A stretch of DNA of 64,000 nucleotides. It comes from Batrachochytrium dendrobatidis JAM81. Lineage: Eukaryota; Chytridiomycota; Chytridiomycetes; Rhizophydiales. The notes beneath the pieces were generated by a model. That model was given only the letters and a program-made list of their open reading frames with translations. It did no database searches and was not told where the DNA came from. Below, piece by piece: positions 14,182-27,156 of the stretch (its first letter is position 1; every line of letters begins with the position of its first letter). The stretch covers positions 930,001 through 994,000 of the forward strand of contig NW_006281105.1 in the NCBI RefSeq assembly GCF_000203795.2. Reading direction: 5' to 3'. The position numbers were made by a program, and so were the translations under genes.

Positions 14182-15985
14182 ATTCAGTAGTAGTCGAGTT
14201 GTATCAGGAATAGAATGACTGGTAAAAAAGGCTAGTTCGAGCAGAGAAATGTGAGTTTGAAGCTGATCATAATATATGGTGAGGTTTTATAGCAGCAGTT
14301 GCTAGTGGCAGACTAAAGGGTTAGATTGGCCAAGCCTCCCCATTCCGACATATCAACTCGTCAGCCCTAAATAAGTTGGAAATATAAGCATTTTGTGCTT
14401 TCATCTAAACAATCAAGGCATTCTATTTGCTACCTTCCTACGGCATGGAGATAGGGTTGGTATGTCGAAGCCGTAAGCTATAGCATATGATTGGACAGAT
14501 AAACTGAATTGAATTGGAAAGTATATTAGAACAGCTCAGTTTTCCTAGCAAATAATAAGTACTGGATGAATGACTCGACTGATTGCCGTTTAATTTTTAT
14601 CTTGAATGTACATACGCTATGATTGCATACATCTAAAAGATTGGAATTTGTGCGATTTATTCAGATTATATAAGAGTGATCTCCAGTTTTTCCGTAGCAC
14701 ATGCTTGCTCTCTACTATATTTGGGCAGTGGTCCTATATTACCAACTAAAGCTTAAACAACGCATGGCTTGATAAGACCCTGTCTTCAACTTTTAGGGTG
14801 TGCTTTATGGTATAGCATTGTCCAGGTAGTTTGGACATGATTATACCAATGCTTTGGGAAAACGTTAGAATAAAGCATATGTATGATATGTTGGAATATT
14901 ACAACGGTTTGCTTGTTACATGAACATGTAAAATGCAGTGATTTTATCCATCCTGCAGAGTATTTTGCTTCGAAATAGCTAATGATTAAATATTCGTTGC
15001 GGTTTCATTTGCAAATTGACTGCTTTTTCAATGGTTACAACGTCCATCATACAATGTCCGTACAATCAAACTATCCCCTCATACCCATCTGGTATAGCCA
15101 TGCATTGTATGACCAGCAGGTTTAAAATTGAATTTATCCATTTCAATCTAAATATTGGGCTATATTGTTGACAATCCAGCCCCGACAAACTCGGATACGT
15201 TCGCGCTCTAGTCCAAGACAACGATTGCACATTTCGGAAGTTCAACTGCTGTTTCCGTACCAATCACTCAATGTTTATAGGAGAGTCGAGAGGTTGAAAC
15301 AGTATGTGACTGATTGGGAACTGTGATGTGAATACTGCTTTGAACATTCCGTTTAGCTGCTTTATACAAATGAGTATGGAAGATAAAGACCAATGAACTT
15401 TGTTGATGAGTCATAGGATGTAATGCTGTTCAGTAAATTTGGCATAAATTAGTTGTTCTGCAGACGCCCTTATTTAGTGTATCATTTTACGTGAATACGG
15501 CTGTGATTCATGGTTTACGGCCAGCGACAACGAAATGAGAACGGAGAGAAATAAGGATTTGTCAACAGCCATCATCATGTTTGAACCACTCTGATAGTAT
15601 CAAGCAGACCAAGAAACAAGAATTTCTAATAAAACTACACGATTGGTTTAGGTTAATGTATATGCTATAGATGGAATGCTGAAGATCGTGTCAGAACAAG
15701 ACCAAAAAAAGATGTTTTATAATTGAATTGAATGAGCAAACTGGCTGTTTCGAGTCAGATTGTCATCACAGCACACGACACGATCAACGATCCTGCCATT
15801 CAAATTCATCGATACTTGCAAAACAACAGTATTACTCAACAACTCATAGTGTGGTTGGATAGAACGCAAGTACTTGCAAACACATGATAACTGGTGTTAC
15901 TGCCAATTTCTCGTTGATTTTATCTTTCCATTCCCATGCCCATTGTCACCAGCCGTGATCCTGAGCGTGAACACTATTCAATCTA
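14182..15985. other. 1.8-kb intergenic region with a decayed terminal-inverted-repeat element
   Basis: No convincing gene is seen. The first ~800 bp is the upstream region of the secreted protein gene and otherwise unremarkable AT-rich DNA. From about 14985 to 15502 lies a decayed copy of the window's recurring element. It is recognisable by an ATTCGTTGCG stretch, the GATACGTTCGCGCTCTAGTCCAA segment, ATCACTCAATGTTT, CAGTAAATTTGGCA and the right terminus ATTTTACGTGAATACGGCT at 15484-15502. A 51-codon open frame at 15732-15887 lies in the leader of ATG4 and may be an upstream frame. Confidence 0.6.
14985..15502. mobile_element. Degenerate copy of the GCCGTATTCACGTAAAAT-terminus element
   Basis: Its right end matches the shared terminus exactly in inverted form (15484-15502). 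The interior aligns in order with the copy at 61938-62470, including the GTTCGCG(C/T)TCTAGTCCAA block and GAACTGTGATGTGA. The left terminus could not be found, so it is probably truncated. Confidence 0.65.
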
Positions 15986-17850
15986 ATGAGTGCTGTTGAT
16001 ACTACGGAATCTGCTGCTGCTGAAGTGAACGCAGCAAAGTTTGGACATGATACAGCATCTAATATGAGCATACATTCAATCGCAAATACTCCAGATATGT
16101 CCGCTACGAATTGTAATGAAAGCTGCACCAGTTCTACTCCATCTGATAACAACCCTAATCATGACAGTGCAGCACATGTCACTACTTGGAGCCGTCTGTC
16201 TGGCGGACTGTCCTTGCTCATGACCAGAGCTCTGCATAGCATTCAATCTCTTGATATGGCAAGTGAGCTGAGTCGTTTTACCAAGTACCATCGTCCATAT
16301 CTTTCATCGGCAGCGTCATCTGGCATCCCAACTTTGGACCCAAACAGTCCGATAGTCTTTCTAGCACAGACCTATTCGTCTCTTGCTCATCCACATTTTC
16401 TGGACGATTTTCATTCACGACTATGGATGACTTATCGTAAAGGATTCGCTGCAATCAAGCCAACTGGATACACCTGTGACAGTGGATGGGGATGTATGCT
16501 CCGAAGTGGTCAAATGTTGGTTGCAAACGCACTCTTATTCCATGAGCTTGGAAGAGGTAGTACTTGATTCTAAAGCATGGCCAATATGTTGTCTAGTCCA
16601 TTAGGAAGCTTAATTTTACAATTGTATATCATTGTATTGTCTAACACTACTGTTTGAACATTAGATTGGAGATTGGGTGATTCTAACGATAGAGATACTT
16701 GGCTGACTTATTGTAGCATCCTCACAAAGTTTCTGGATGTAAATACAAGTCCATATTCAATTCAGCGTATTGCAACTCTTGGGATTCGTTTTGACAAGCA
16801 GATTGGCGAATGGTTTGGTCCAAGTACCATATCTCAAGTTTTAAAGTAGTTTTGGATTGATTCAATGGCATAAACCACTTTAAACTCTATATCCATACAA
16901 ATCAACTCATTTATCATGTTAAATCTGTTAGGGTTCTTGTGAACGATGATCAAAGAATAAGCTTGAAAGTTCATGTTTCCAATGATGGTGTGGTATACAA
17001 GAATGAAATCAATACTATTCTATCAGCTACACGAGACGATGGAAAGACGCCTGCCGTACTAATCATGATTCCACTTCGGCTTGGCGTGGAAACCATGAAC
17101 CCAGTATATTACCCTGGAGTCAAGGTAATGCTTCATTGTGGATTTTATCGAGTGTCTAGCATTGATGTATATTCATTTAATATCATGTTGTTCTTGATTA
17201 GCACTGCTTCGCCATGTCTCATTGTGTTGGAATTGCAGGGTAAAGCTGCTAGTGATTTATATTTGTGAGCGCATGAAAATCACTTACTTGATTGATACTA
17301 TATTTTAGCGGTCGACCAAATTCATCATTATTCTTTCTTGGTGTAGATGGCGACCATTTGATATATCTTGATCCGCACCATCTTCGTCCAAGTATGCTTC
17401 ACTTTGATTTAAATATCTAGTGTATATAAAGCACGATGCTAGATTGCACATTGCATCTATTTAACCACCATCATTGTTTTATTTAAACTTGTCAGGTGTG
17501 GACAGTCGAGACATTACATCATACAAGATGGAGGTACATGTTTCCAACTAGTTGAACCAACTGTTTTACTATAGATTCTGCATGAAATTGGTATCTAACC
17601 CTAATACTTGACATGCTCAACATTCTAGGATCTTTTGAGTTATCATTGTGAAAAAGTCAGGCTACTACCGATTGCATCCATGGACCCATCACTTGTTATT
17701 GGATTCTACTGTCATAGTCTAAAGGATTTTGATGTGTTGTGTGCCAAGATGACTGAGCTAGCAACTGGCTCAGCACCGCTGTTTTCCATTGAAGAAATGA
17801 CTCCCGACTTTGATCCAGATGTGGACATTATTTCTGAATATGATTTTTAA
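15986..17850 (+). CDS. ATG4: ATG4 cysteine protease (autophagy)
   Basis: ATG4 trims the C-terminus of Atg8 to expose glycine for lipidation and later removes it from phosphatidylethanolamine. Seven exons (15986-16556, 16665-16845, 16932-17124, 17202-17239, 17309-17391, 17496-17533, 17629-17850) give 441 residues. The catalytic cysteine is in [22 protein letters not shown]. Asp and His of the triad are in YLDPHHLRP, after the typical [16 protein letters not shown]. The C-terminus has a [15 protein letters not shown] tail that resembles an Atg8-interacting/acidic end. An in-frame stop lies just upstream of the chosen ATG. The N-terminal ~60 residues are Ser/Asn-rich and variable. Confidence 0.96.
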
Positions 17851-18408
17851 ACCAAGTAGACACTTGAAACTATTTGGATAGCATAGTGCTGTTTAGTGAT
17901 TATAATTGAATTGATCATTCATTTGGTATTGTATCGCCTATTTGTAATAGATTGGGTTTAGAGTTGTGTGAATATACACGGTCAATTCAGCAAGACTGAT
18001 TTGGTACTGAATGTCAATGATCCAGCACTTGAATATATAAATTGACCAAGCTGTGTATTGAGTTGGATTAGATTCTAGTATCCAAACAAATCAAGATAAT
18101 TGATCCAATGCAACACAATACTTTGCAGTTTAATTCGAATTTTTCAAAGCAGATATTCCATGTATAATAGAACACATCAAACTAGTTTTGAATTGTAATG
18201 ATTCTTTTTGGACTTGTTCTTTCACATGTTGTTTTAATCTCATACATTTTAGTTCAAGAATGCATGCCAATCACCACGAACAATACCAACCAACTCAAGG
18301 GTTCAATAGCACAATATTGGTCAGTAAATTTGATGATTTATCAAATTTAATCTTGTATTTTTCGTGAATACAATTGTAATTCATACAAACGAATTGTCAT
18401 TGGTAATC
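17851..18408. other. Intergenic region with probable element relic
   Basis: AT-rich, no gene seen. Near its right end GGTCAGTAAATTTGATG followed by TATTTTTCGTGAATACAATTGTA (about 18319-18378) resembles the right end of the recurring element (CAGTAAATTTGGC ... TTTTACGTGAATACGGCTGTA). It may be an old copy just upstream of TAF10. Confidence 0.4.
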
Positions 18409-19022
18409 ATGGACTTGGACCAAACAGACCTGGAAGTTTCTCCAAAACTAGAATCCACATCTCTACCGACATCTGGATCAGCAGCTATAAGTTCTTCATC
18501 CATCAACCCTGCAGTGTCGTTCAAACGTAAAAAGACTTTTCATGAACAAGAGACTGAACGCAAGGCTGAAGCCTTGTCAGAGATTCTCTTGCTTATGGAT
18601 GAGTTTGCACCCATTGTAAGCACTTGATGGTTGTGGTTGATACTGGTGTATACATTGTATTGACTTTGTTTTAGATTCCTGATAGTGTAACGGATCATCA
18701 TTTGGCAAGATCAGGGTTTCAATGTGATGATGTGCGAGTCAAACGACTGCTAGCACTTGCTACACAAAAGTTTATTTCAGATATTGCTACCGATGCAATG
18801 CATTACTCTAAACTGCGACAGCAGGCTGTTCAGGGTAAAGAGCGACGTCAGACTCTCAAGGTACGTTGAAAGGGTTGACCCAACATGATGGTTCAAACAG
18901 ATCTGATTCCTAAATATTGCTCATGATGTCAGGATAAGAGAACAGTGCTTACTATGGACGACTTGGCTGCTGCCATGTCAGAACAAGGTGTGAATATCAA
19001 GAAGCCAGACTATTATGTGTAA
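18409..19022 (+). CDS. TAF10: TAF10, TFIID/SAGA histone-fold subunit
   Basis: TAF10 is a histone-fold subunit shared by TFIID and SAGA. Three exons (18409-18615, 18675-18860, 18933-19022) give 160 residues. After a Ser-rich N-terminus, the fold begins at [29 protein letters not shown]. It continues with [22 protein letters not shown] and ends [23 protein letters not shown], the characteristic family C-terminus. The length is typical of short fungal TAF10. The ATG begins an otherwise leaderless frame. Confidence 0.95.
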
Positions 19023-19070
19023 ATCCCTTTTTTCAATAAACAGGTCTGGCCATTGATTCGCTCATGTACT

Positions 19071-21099
19071 TTATTTGCTTGGATCCAATCTTTTTCCAGT
19101 ATCAATGGATGGAGTAGATTGTGGTTTCGGGTGTGATGTAGGGTGTTTGGAATGTGTCCCGAAATACTTGTGGAGAAGGGGTCCGTAGATACCCTGTGGA
19201 GCATGTGGGTAATGCTCAAGAATGATTCCTAATGTAGCCATGGCAGGAACAATCACAGCCATCTCTGCATATCTATAAAATTATTCCGACATGTAAACAT
19301 GGTTTCAATCAGTCAAGTCACTAAAAGATAGTGGAAACCCCAGTTGGATTAAAACATACTTTTTATACTTGAACCATCCAGCCTCGATAGCCATGGATAT
19401 AAACCCAGCAATGACTTGCATTGTCAAGTAGGTGTTGAGTTCAGGAAGTCGCGTCTGTTTCTCAATCAACATGGAAGGTGAAGCAATCAATCCTGCAAGC
19501 CCATATCTATTTGCAGAATAGCGACATTTATACATCAGCATGCATTTAAAAAGTAAACATCAAATCAAATTGACAACTCACAAAACCATGTAGTCTTTGC
19601 CACATATCTTGCGTAGTCTGCAAATACTGTAGCTGTAAATGAGCAGATAGATTGAAAATGCCGACACGGATCGAGCAGACGATATCAACATACGTTTTAA
19701 TGAATGAAAAACAACTAGATATGCACTATCGCGTGGATGATTGCATCCCGTTGTAACCCGTTTGTGAAAATACTGCGCGAGACTCCAAGAAAAGATGGCC
19801 TAGAGTGACCAAGCAAATCAATAAACAAATACTGACTGTAGAATACAAGTTTTAAATCTAGTACAAAAGAACTTGATCCGGCTTAGTTGTTAATGTACTC
19901 ACCGTGTTGATTACAGAATAAATCTTGAGAAGCTTGGGCAATCCAAGGACAAACACTCTCAAGGCTGCAGTTTCACAAATGGTTTCACCTGGATGGATGA
20001 CTGCACAGGAAAGTGTCGAATGGTTTCCAGATGTTCCCAAACCACCCTCACTAAACTCTTTTCTCAATCCATGCAACTTCATTAACGCGCTAGCATGTCG
20101 ATCAGTCGGTTGAACCGTCTCAAACAGGTGCTCAATGTGTGCTTTTGATGTTGACCAAAGAGGAATTTGTGCTATGGGACTATCAGATGGTTGAGTGGAT
20201 AGAAACCTTGTCAGTTCTCCCGTTCCAATCACTATATTTTCATAATCAGGTCCGAGCCGATCGCGACATGATGATAAATACAGGACAGATCTGAAATAGG
20301 AAGGCTAATGGTTGATGTTTAGATACATGCACATGGATAGACTACATACGAGATACATTTTACTGATGCAACTTACTGGAAGAAGATGAGAAGAAAGAAA
20401 CGACCAACTGCATATCCAATACGCATTGAACAACCAGACCATATACACGCCATATTGATCCAAGAGTCTCGCAAGATTAGATACGCTCTCAGACCAGAGA
20501 TGCGGTTTCAATGATTTGCTATCCACATCGCACTGTCCATTGTCATTGCCATCAACAGAATGCTTTTGATCTTTGCGAGTAGATGCTGGACGAAACTGAA
20601 AGATCCAAGCCCGAACAGCAAAATACACTATTCTGACAGCCAGCGTCAGTGCAATCTGCCTTCGGTCATTCTCCCTTTTAACTCCAACTAACCACAGACT
20701 TGCCAATGCACCTTTAACAGCTGACCATCTCCACCCATGGCTGTTCTCATTTGATGTTTTGGAGAAATAAGACGGTGTAACCAAGCCCAAGAGTTGGAAT
20801 GTGGCCGATACTGCTGTGAATATAAACGATACTCTGGCTTTATCTAATCCAAAATGACTTGATAAGAAACTGTCTGAACGGCTACGACCTTTAGACATGA
20901 TGGACATGATGGCTTGAAGTCCATAAGTGCCAGCAAAGATGGTTGATATGGACTGGAATATCTGTCTTGGACTGGATTTCAAACGGTGAATGTCTTTGTG
21001 TATCTCATCTTCACCCTGCTGATGTTCTAGCAATGGAAGGTTGTTTGTCAATGGTTCTAACGGATGACTCTGCGTTGGTATGGGTTGAATGGAATGCAT
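19071..21099 (-). CDS. Multi-pass membrane protein, TMEM135-like
   Basis: Five exons (21099-20377, 20304-19903, 19799-19582, 19506-19360, 19272-19071) join in frame to 563 residues with several hydrophobic segments. Features suggesting the TMEM135/peroxisomal-mitochondrial membrane family are a CNHPRDSAY motif followed by a hydrophobic repeat (LISSARSVSAFSIYLLIYS). After it come CRLRKICGKDYMVLYGLAGLIASPSMLIEK and a late second membrane cluster. In that family the proteins affect mitochondrial and peroxisomal dynamics and lipid metabolism. The assignment rests on motif resemblance only. The second exon starts PSYFRSVLYLSS; using the next AG gives a stop, which fixes the acceptor. Confidence 0.55.
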
Positions 21100-21193
21100 A
21101 GCTAAAAGTCAAGTTGACGATTGTAAAACCAACTCTGGCTTGTAATGCATTGATTGTTTATTGAAAGGCTTGTAGAAAGCAATCATGATCAGT

Positions 21194-24100
21194 CTATAGA
21201 AACAAGGATTGTATCTCAAACATCTCTTTCCATGTGTGTGCTTCCACTCTTTGTGGGCCTTTGGATTCATCGCGATCCATCGATTGCATACTACACGGCA
21301 TCGAGATACGTCCAATAATGTTACTAGGCGTAGCAGACGATGAATATGCATTGCCAATGCCTGATTGATCACCAGTCATTTTTATGCTTTGAGATGCATT
21401 CCATCGCAATTTCTCCCATCGATCTGCAAACCCATCCAATATAGCGCGCTGGCTCTGCAACTGTACTCGAGGGTCAAGATTCAATGGTAACCACTTTTGC
21501 ACTCTTGGCCCAGTTCCTCTTGCACTATCCTTTGTAGTCGGCTCAACAGTGGCATTTGTAAATACCGATACATCTACAACTCGACTATTAACATTGAATT
21601 CATATACATCCTTGGCCAGCTCGTCTGCTTCTATTGACAGTTTCTTGATCTTTTCGGCATTCAGTAGATTCGTGTCAATACCAGATGCATGGGTATGACC
21701 AGAATCAGAGTAACCAAACGCCGATTGTCGCGATTGTCTTGAAACCAGTTTGGTTATAGGATCACTTGGATGTAGTAACTCCATCATTTGAATCGACTGT
21801 GCTGTGGATTTAAGTCGAGCATTTTCTGTTATAAGAAACCATATTGCTGCTTTTTGCGCATCCATCTAATGATCCAAAATAAAATATAAACGGTAAATAT
21901 TCAGTAACCCTTTTTTTAAACAAGCTGTTTGGATTACCTTGGCAAGTGTATCGGCATCAATCATTCCTTGCGACTGAAATCCATTCGCCAACAACGAATC
22001 ATTAAATGGCGCTCCATTAAAAGACTGGTTTCTATCAGCTACAGGTTTGGCAGGAGATCCAGATACAGCAGACCGTTCTAGTTTTCTAATTGTCTTTTTC
22101 AGCAAAGTAATCTCCATATCAGCAGCTTCTAAATCAGCTTGCATGGTCTGAACAGCATTTTTAAATGTCGTTTCCTCTGCTTTTGCATTTTCCAGTTCAT
22201 CTTCTAATTCTTGTACAGTAGTTGACTGGAAATTAAATATTAAAGGTTTGTTACAAAAACTGCTTTGAAAATACAGTAACCTGCACGATTGACAAACTTT
22301 TAGACTTACCAATTTATCATAGTTTTCGAGCTTGCTTTTAAGAACCTCGATTTGGGCTGTAGCTTCACCAAGCATTTCTTTCTTATTAACCAATTCGTGA
22401 GCTGCATTAAAGATCTGGCTCTCAAGCTTTTCAACCTTGAGCTTCAGCATCCCATTGAGTGCAAATTCCGCTTTAAGAGTATCAGCTCGCCACGACCAAG
22501 CAGGTAAAACAGGCACAATAGCTTCAAACGCATCTTTGACTTGCAACACACTATCGAGTGCCAAAAATGTCGACAAAATATCCTGCACCCGTCGTGAAAA
22601 GGCCTCTCCGGGGTTAGATGCAAACGATCCAAGCATATCTGCTGAAAGTGTAGAAAGCAAATGTGTCAAGGCGCTATAATCAATTTCACGCCTTTTTTGT
22701 TTGAACTCATCTACCATGACTTGCAGCTTGCTTCTCAAAGTGGTAATAAATTTCGAAAGCACTTGTAAAGGCATCAAGGTGTCAAACACCTTATTGGACA
22801 CATCTATGTTTGGTGTCATGTCTTGATTGAACACTGATTGGAGACTGGCTCGAAGGCGATTGACAGCTTCTTTACAAATATCCACATTTTCAGTAGCATG
22901 GGAAAGTAATGATAGTAACTGCGTTGCTTCTAGCATATCTGAGCTTGGAGAAAAACAGTCCTCATCATTGCAATCACCTTTGGAAAAAATGTACTTGATC
23001 AGATTTGTTTCAAGCTGAATGCACTCGATATGGTGTGATGCTTCTTCCAATGCAGCCACGAGAAGCGGCTTACGAAGTGTCGGTACAGCATTGTCTACTT
23101 TGTCAATATAATGCTGTAAAAATTCAATCAACTTTTCCAAAACGTGGCACAGTTTGAAATAGTTGTCTTGGTCTGTTGGAGTGCTACTTTGAATGTTATT
23201 CTTGACCGAGTCGATTCTATTAGATACAATAATATAGAATTAAAAATAAGTATGCAAATAGTAGAATGTTGAAAATAAATAATACAATCACTTTAAACTC
23301 ACTCATGCTCAATCAGCAACAATTGGTGATACAATCGTCCAAACTTTAAATATGATGCTTCATCTGATGTGACTTCTAGAGCGCGATACAATCTTTTGGC
23401 CGTATGTTCCAATCCCAACAAAACACTTGACGAGTCCAAATACACTGCATAATGACTGAGCTCAATACTATTCTGTGCAGTAATACAATCGTTATAGTAG
23501 TTTCTGACAACGTGACTTTTAATCGCTATGCGCTGTAACAACAGCAAACATTGTACAACATCGTTGTCTGTTTTAAGATACTCGTCTGGAAGAAAAAGTC
23601 GGACTATGCTTAGTTCCTGAATAGTTTGTTCAAGCTGGAGCTGCTTGTCCTGCGCGTCTATGCGATATAATGTGGCTTGTTCAACAGCTTTTTGAAGTTC
23701 CATGTTCAAAGCTGCTGCATTCTGTACTTGCGCTTGTAAATCCAGTCGAGTTTTATTTTCAAACAATGGCTCTGATATACTGGCTTGTAGAGATCGTTCA
23801 TGGCCATCCCTGTTTATGCAAAATGGTTCAGTAAAAACAGTACCATGCACATCATAGTTGGATTGATAGTAGTGCTAATGAAAAACTTACCTTTCATATT
23901 GACCAACTAAATCACGAAACTGCTGAATAGTATTTTCACAATCAATCAGCGTATTTCGTTGATCAACCACACGACTACCAAGTTCAGCCAAAGCAGCATC
24001 CTTGATATTGATTTCATTGGTCAGCATTTTTTGAATCTCCATATGTGCTTCTTCGAGATCATTATTTAAAGTTCTAAGCATTTCTAATTCTTCAACATTA

Positions 24101-27100
24101 TTTGTCATGATATCCAGTTTCTACAATACAAAGTGATCAAACTCAATCTCAGTCATTGTTCCAGCTTTGACATCTTGATAACATTAAAATTACGTACCTC
24201 TCCAAGTGCAAGATTGCGATCGGTCAATGAATGCACTAGTTCTTCAGATCCAAGTGCATCGTCCAATTGAAGTTTCAAATCATCAATAAACTCATGAGCA
24301 TGGCCAAGTTTCGATTCTAGATCCAAAAGTTTTTGTTGCATGGTCAAGAAAGCAGATGAATTCAAGTGTGCAGATTCAATTTGTTCCTTGAGTACAGTTT
24401 CAGTATGATGCGACATATCTCTCAATCTAAATAACAAGGTTAAAGATACACATAAAGCAAGTCAGTATTTTAAATCCAAAAATAAATGACGCCAGCGTTT
24501 AAAAGTTTACTTGATAAGTGCTTCGCGAAGTCGCTCATTCTGAAGCTCAAGCTGCCGTTGATTGAATCTAGGCGTTTCTCCAGCATTTTCTACATCAAAT
24601 GCTTCACCACTAATAAGCAGTTCTTTTTCTGCCTTTATAACATCCACTTCTAGAGTCAATTCTTCAATACGATCCTGCATAACTTTGGCATCCTCTTTCA
24701 ATACATCCACATGTTCTTGCACAATCTCGTTATCCACCAGCAACATCTCCATTCTATCCATTGCGTCTGCGTTTTCAGCTTCAAGCTGATTACAATGTGT
24801 AGTCAATTCATGACATTTTTTCGAGATATCACGTAACTCCATCACAACTTTGGAATGCTTCTCTGTCAAGATTGCCAGTGATGTTTCAGTTGTAGTCCAC
24901 TTTTCTTCCGATTGACGCAAATTGGCAAGTCGACGCTTATCCTGCTCGTAAGAATTCTGCAATAGTTTAAATTCGTGCTCTAATTGATCAAATTTGCGCT
25001 TGGTGACCATGGGTTCTATTGATTCAGACAGAGCTGTGACAAGTGGAGATTCATACGGTCTAATGGGTGTCAATGCAGGTTTATTGAGTGACGCAAGCTC
25101 TGACTGTTGCAGCGCTGATGATCGAGCATGATCTGGGGTTTGAGGGATCGTTATGACTGAGCCTAACATGTAAGTTGTGTCAACCTGTCCATCATCTTTT
25201 TGAACATCAACACTGTTTTGGTTTATCCTATCCGCATTGGGTAGGTTTTGCAAAAGCCCTTGATCAAGAGCAAAATTAGACCCAGTAACACCGTTTATAC
25301 AATCCGTGTTGTTGAGCAAGGGTGTGATATTTGATGTATGCGCCTCAGTGATAGGTTTTGGACATTCTGATTCAGCCTTTGCTACAGCAATCGAAGCAGG
25401 TGTATAAGATTGCTGTTCAGAATGTTCAGGAGTAGAAGAAAGCAGTGTTAATGGCCCATTTGTTAAACTAGATCGAAAACTGCTTATGTTCTGCTGAGAA
25501 GCTGGCTCGTTTTCATATTTTTTTGCAGAAATAGAAGCGCGACGAGAAATAAGATTAGTAAAGTTCTGCAATGCATCGTGTACAGCTACAGATGAACTCT
25601 TTTTATCGGAAATATCTTTTTGCTGGGTATTTGGTAAAGCTGTTGTACTAGTATTAGATATAGTAGGAATAGAAGATCGACGAGATGACATATCCGGTCG
25701 TGATTGTGAGATCGAGTTGTGGTGAGATTGGCTAGAATCGTGAGCATTTTGATATTCATCTATACTATAGTCTTCAATAAGAGCACCAAACGAAGTACGA
25801 TGACCACAAAATGCAGGAGTAGATGAAAACTCTGAGGCAGATGGTGATACAGACTGGTACGTAGTTCGAGAAGATGGTCTATTCATAACTGGGGTATTGA
25901 TTGGATTTGAATTATTGCAGGATGGCGCCGAGTCCAATGGATGATGATTGCTTTGATCATAGTTGTCATCAAACTTCAAGTCCATGTCATCGCGAGAAAT
26001 GTCTTTAGTGGTATCAATAACGGCAGGAATATTATGCGCTTGTGAAATAAATAAAGCTTTAGTAGTAGGAGTATCATTAGATTTAGTAGCAGTATTAGTT
26101 GTATGGGAAATTGCTGATTCTGAATGGGATAGAATCTCCGACACGCTAGTGCCAGCGGTGCTTGTTTGTTTTAACGCAGTTTTTTGTTTTAAAGATGGGG
26201 ACGCCAAAGGAGATTCGGGCCTGCTGGCATTTCCGAGACTCTTACGATTGGGAGCAGAGAGTTTCAAAGAAGATTTGGATGGAGAAGCTACTGTTGAGGA
26301 AGGTCTTGTTTTTGTTTTCGAGGCAGTAGTATCGGTAGAAGGTGGAAGTGAAAGTCTAGAAAAGGCCATTTTTGTTCTAGACGAAGCTGGTAAAGAAGGA
26401 CGAGAAGCTCCCAATGAAGAGGAAGGACGACTATGTGTAGTAGAAGAATGAGTTTCAGCAGACGATGGCGACCGTGTAGATTGCGACACACGCCTATGAT
26501 CAGATGCTAGCGTAGTAGAACTCAAAGATTTACGATCCGAAGAAGTCTGAATTGAGTTGATTCATGAATGGGTGGTCAGCCAGCCATATAGGATACGATT
26601 GCACAATTGGAATGCACTTACTTTGGTTGGTGCATTTCGTACACCAGTAACTGAAGGAGATCCAGCAGATGGAGATTGAGATCGAGATGGAGAAGAGTCG
26701 GACCTTGACAAGGACGTCCGAGGCGAAGAACCGGCCGTCTTTGGAGATGAATTTTTAGGCGAGTTGCTGTTCGTTCTGGTCGCTGACCGACGTGGCGCTT
26801 GCAAGAGCGAATCTGTTCCAGCTTCGAATGGAATAACTTGCGATGTCTTGACAAACAATCCATGCGAAGCTGGACACTCAAAGTATCGAAAATCTCCTAC
26901 AGAACCGTCGTTTTTCCCACTGGGTTCGTTGAGTTCTACGCCAACCCACAAGCCAGCAGCAAATGATGTGGTTCCAATGAATCTGACTGTAGCAACAAGT
27001 CCTGTTGTAGCAAGAGTGACAGATTCTCCTACAGCGAATGCATTGGAAGTAGACAGTCGAGAGGGTTTTGGAGAGTTGCTCATGTGTAATAACTGCGATA

Positions 27101-27110
27101 TGTTCTGCAA
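21194..27110 (-). CDS. Dynactin p150-Glued (DCTN1/NIP100-like)
   Basis: The largest dynactin subunit links dynein to microtubules and cargo. Eight exons (27110-26622, 26546-24511, 24426-24198, 24120-23891, 23809-23303, 23216-22310, 22225-21938, 21865-21194) give about 1785 residues. A CAP-Gly domain is N-terminal ([35 protein letters not shown], with FVKTSQVIP). Next comes a Ser/Thr/Pro-rich linker of about 550 residues, then long coiled coils, and the dynactin C-terminal domain with [16 protein letters not shown]. The linker makes it longer than animal p150. The start could be 27110 or the ATG ten codons later. It begins only ~46 bp after the RAV1 stop, so its promoter probably lies in RAV1's 3' end. 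Confidence 0.93.
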
Positions 27111-27156
27111 TAACTCAACAAGACAAGTTGATTTTAAAGTTTTGGATTCAATTTAT

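Noticed and set aside
24562..26451. Long plus-strand frames opposite dynactin
   Set aside because: They are shadows of the Ser-rich linker and coiled coil on the minus strand.
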